8,148 nucleotides of DNA. It comes from an uncultured Lachnospiraceae bacterium (GTDB lineage Bacteria; Bacillota; Clostridia; Lachnospirales; Lachnospiraceae). The position numbers were made by a program, and so were the translations under genes. Shown piece after piece: positions 6,550 to 8,148 of this stretch. The notes under the pieces are model-generated. The model was not told where the DNA came from. It was given only the letters and a program-made list of their open reading frames with translations, and made no database searches. Location: contig CADBTG010000075.1 of assembly GCA_902797475.1 (NCBI GenBank), positions 1-8,148 on the forward strand, in the 5' to 3' direction. The number at the start of each line of letters is the position of its first letter. Position 1 is the stretch's first letter.

Positions 6550-7323
6550 ATGAGCGTACAATTACTGGATAAAACGAGAAAGCTTCAGAAACTTTTACAT
6601 AACAACCAGAGCTCGGACAAGGTCGTTTTCAATGACATCTGCGAAGTGTTGAAGCAGGTGCTTGAGTCGAATGTTTTGGTGCTGAGTCGCAGGGGAAAGG
6701 TTTTGGGCAGCGGCAAACGCGATGAAATCCCGCCGCTTTCCGGACTGATTAAGGATGCGGTCGGAAGCCATATCGACAACGACATGAACGAGCGGCTTTT
6801 GAGCATTCTTTCGACAAAGGAAAATCTGAACCTGCAGATGCTCGGCTTCGATACCGAGGCAAGCGAGAAATATTCCGCAATTGCAGCACCGATTGACATC
6901 GCAGGGAACCGGAACGGCACGCTTTTCATGTACCGTGTAAGCAAGCCGTATTCGATTGACGACATCATCCTTGCCGAATATGCGACAACGGTTGTCGGCC
7001 TTGAGATTGTCCGCTCAAAGAACGAAGAGTCCGCCGCAGTGCTTCGCGGACAGAAGGTTGCGGAATCCGCATTTGCCTCACTTTCCGTGATGGAAGCCGA
7101 AGCTGTCCGTCAGGTATTTGACGAGTTACAGGGAACCGAAGGCATTCTTGTCACAAGCCGTGTGGCCGACAAGGCACGCATTACCCGTTCGGTCATCGTG
7201 AACGCGCTTCGTAAGCTCGAAAGCGCCGGCGTCATCGAGTCCCGTTCGTCCGGCATGAAGGGTACGTACATTAAAGTTTTAAACGATAACATTTTCGCCT
7301 TCCTGACACCCGATCAGCAGTAG
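6550..7323 (+). CDS. codY: GTP-sensing global transcriptional repressor CodY
   Basis: A 257-residue protein (Bacillus CodY is 259). The N-terminal GAF domain (about 1-155) contains NVLVLSRRGKVLG (41-53) and the conserved LAEYATTVVGLEI (141-153). A long linker helix follows, then a winged-helix DNA-binding domain. The helix-turn-helix spans about 201-224, with recognition helix ITRSVIVNALRKLESAGVIE and wing SRSSGMKGTYIKVLN almost unchanged from the family. CodY, charged with GTP and branched-chain amino acids, represses amino-acid uptake and biosynthesis and other nutrient-limitation genes. The HTH turn reads DKAR where Bacillus has DRVG. The effector loop (about 55-95) is hard to align to the Bacillus isoleucine pocket. 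The gene sits 13 nt after topA. In Bacillus subtilis, trmFO, xerC and hslVU separate the two, so this is a condensed version of that neighbourhood. Candidate CodY boxes lie upstream in dprA and just after the codY stop. Confidence 0.97.
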   Translation: MSVQLLDKTRKLQKLLHNNQSSDKVVFNDICEVLKQVLESNVLVLSRRGKVLGSGKRDEIPPLSGLIKDAVGSHIDNDMNERLLSILSTKENLNLQMLGFDTEASEKYSAIAAPIDIAGNRNGTLFMYRVSKPYSIDDIILAEYATTVVGLEIVRSKNEESAAVLRGQKVAESAFASLSVMEAEAVRQVFDELQGTEGILVTSRVADKARITRSVIVNALRKLESAGVIESRSSGMKGTYIKVLNDNIFAFLTPDQQ

Positions 7324-7325
7324 AA

Positions 7326-7340
7326 AAAGCTCTGAAAATT
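7326..7340 (+). promoter_or_regulatory. Candidate CodY box upstream of the rpsB promoter
   Basis: AAAGCTCTGAAAATT matches the CodY consensus AATTTTCWGAAAATT at 12 of 15 positions, with a perfect right half. A second CTG follows at 7341-7343, 9 nt after the first, giving the left half of a second box overlapping by 6 nt (AAAATTCTG, 7335-7343). It ends 4 nt before the -35 at 7345, so a bound repressor would crowd RNA polymerase. It starts two bases after the codY stop codon. Confidence 0.45.
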
Positions 7341-7344
7341 CTGC

Positions 7345-7373
7345 TTGCAATACGGTTGCGGTTATGCTATATT
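7345..7373 (+). promoter_or_regulatory. Sigma-A promoter for rpsB
   Basis: TTGCAA (7345-7350), a 17-nt spacer and TATATT (7368-7373), with a TGC extended -10 element at 7365-7367. Initiation is expected near 7379-7381, giving a leader of about 95 nt. No T-tract terminator separates codY from this promoter, so some read-through from codY is also likely. Confidence 0.75.
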
Positions 7374-7392
7374 GTTTTAGTCTGAGAAATCA

Positions 7393-7443
7393 CGCGCACG
7401 GATGTCTGACCGGTGCCGAAAGGTCGTCAGAATAACCGTCGCG
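7393..7443 (+). promoter_or_regulatory. Structured 5' leader of rpsB, candidate r-protein autoregulatory element
   Basis: One long hairpin can be drawn by hand. CGCG (7393-7396) pairs with CGCG (7440-7443) and, after a bulged C at 7397, ACGG (7398-7401) pairs with CCGT (7436-7439). An internal loop (ATG / ATAA) follows. TCTGAC (7405-7410) then pairs exactly with GTCAGA (7426-7431). After an asymmetric loop, GCC pairs with GGT around a GAAA tetraloop (7418-7421). No T-run follows the hairpin, so control would act on translation rather than by attenuation. S2 represses its own leader in enterobacteria; the equivalent here is inference. An alternative pairing of GACC (7408-7411) with GGTC (7422-7425) exists. 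Confidence 0.55.
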
Positions 7444-7474
7444 GAAGTAAAAAACCACAAGGAGGTATATAACG

Positions 7475-8148
7475 ATGAGCGTTATATCAATGAAGCAGTT
7501 GCTTGAGGCCGGCGTACATTTCGGCCATCAGACAAGAAGATGGAACCCTAAGATGGCTCCGTACATTTATACCGAGAGAAACGGTATCTACATCATCGAC
7601 CTTCAGAAGTCCGTCGGCAAGGTTGACGAAGCTTACAATGCTGTTAAGAACATTGTAAAGGAAGGCGGAAAGATCCTTTTCGTCGGAACGAAGAAGCAGG
7701 CTCAGGATTCCGTTAAGGTAGAAGCTGAGCGTTGCGGCATGTACTATGTAAATGAGAGATGGCTGGGCGGCATGCTCACCAACTTCAAGACCATTCAGTC
7801 CCGTATTGCAAGACTGAAGGCAATCGAGGTTATGTCCACCGACGGTACCTTCGATGTTCTTCCCAAGAAGGAAGTTATCGGTCTTAAGAAGGAATGGGAG
7901 AAGCTCGAGAAGAACCTCGGCGGTATCAAAGAGATGAAGCGCATCCCCGATGCCATCTTTGTTGTAGATCCCAAGAAGGAAAGAATCTGCGTACAGGAAG
8001 CTCACATCCTCGGAATCCCGTTGATCGGCATTGCCGACACGAACTGCGATCCCGATGAGCTTGACTATGTAATCCCCGGTAACGATGACGCTATCCGTGC
8101 CGTTAAGCTTATCGTAAGCAAGATGGCCGATGCCGTAATCGAGGCCAA
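7475..8148 (+). CDS. rpsB: 30S ribosomal protein S2 (3' end beyond window)
   Basis: From ATG 7475 the frame is open to the window edge, giving 224 complete codons of a protein usually about 240-260 residues long. The sequence is unmistakably bacterial S2: MSVISMKQLLEAGVHFGHQ at the start, RRWNPKM, then GKILFVGTKKQAQ, NERWLGGMLTNFKTI, PDAIFVVDPKKE and IPLIGIADTNCDPD. S2 joins the small subunit late, near S1 and the Shine-Dalgarno cleft. A strong AAGGAGGT (7459-7466) lies 8 nt upstream. Codon use is strongly biased (AAG, GTT/GTA, AGA/CGT, no CGG), as expected for high expression and unlike comM and dprA. It has its own promoter and a structured leader. The gene tsf (EF-Ts) would normally follow outside the window. 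Confidence 0.99.
   Translation, partial: MSVISMKQLLEAGVHFGHQTRRWNPKMAPYIYTERNGIYIIDLQKSVGKVDEAYNAVKNIVKEGGKILFVGTKKQAQDSVKVEAERCGMYYVNERWLGGMLTNFKTIQSRIARLKAIEVMSTDGTFDVLPKKEVIGLKKEWEKLEKNLGGIKEMKRIPDAIFVVDPKKERICVQEAHILGIPLIGIADTNCDPDELDYVIPGNDDAIRAVKLIVSKMADAVIEA

Noticed and set aside
7324..7346. Possible terminator after codY
   Set aside because: Only a weak AAGC/GCTT pairing is possible and no T-run follows. The DNA reads better as a CodY-box-like site.
7487..8005. A 172-codon open frame on the minus strand opposite rpsB
   Set aside because: It is a shadow of the highly biased rpsB codons with no family resemblance.

Overview
This is a chromosomal housekeeping segment from a low-to-mid-GC Firmicute, most likely a Lachnospiraceae-type Clostridia. 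The reasons are a clostridial-style CodY, a DUF4867 gene next to a 2-keto-3-deoxygluconate-type kinase, strong AAGGAGG-type ribosome binding sites, and the order comM-dprA-topA-codY-rpsB. All genes lie on the plus strand. No tRNA, rRNA, insertion sequence, phage gene or CRISPR array is visible.

Layout. Positions 1-546 hold the 3' part of a PfkB-family sugar kinase. It is interrupted in frame by a TAG at 124-126, so as it stands it is a pseudogene or a sequence error. Positions 565-1209 encode a DUF4867 (AllA/cupin-like) protein, and 1248-1721 encode the repressor NrdR. The gap 1722-1887 holds a strong intrinsic terminator (1777-1810). The terminator sits inside an outer inverted repeat and shares a 17-nt block with an upstream imperfect direct copy. 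A further 8-bp inverted repeat (1836-1887) abuts the next start codon. A tightly packed block follows: comM/yifB (1888-3429), dprA (3413-4582), topA (4575-6536) and codY (6550-7323). Its junctions are overlaps of 17 and 8 nt and a 13-nt gap. After a 151-nt gap comes rpsB (7475 to the window end, incomplete).

How it works together. ComM and DprA handle incoming or recombining single-stranded DNA. TopA relaxes negative supercoils. CodY is the GTP/branched-chain amino acid sensor and global repressor. RpsB is ribosomal protein S2.

The most interesting layer is regulatory. Two promoters of nearly the same design (TTGCAA, 17-nt spacer, TATGAT or TATATT) occur, one inside the AT-rich linker of dprA (4389-4417) and one before rpsB (7345-7373). 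Each is preceded by sequence resembling the CodY box AATTTTCWGAAAATT: two boxes overlapping by 6 nt at 4353-4376, and one box at 7326-7340. This suggests autoregulation of topA-codY and CodY control of S2 synthesis. The rpsB 5' leader (7393-7443) can also fold into a long, well-paired hairpin capped by a GAAA loop, a candidate autoregulatory r-protein leader. These regulatory readings are inferences from motif matches.
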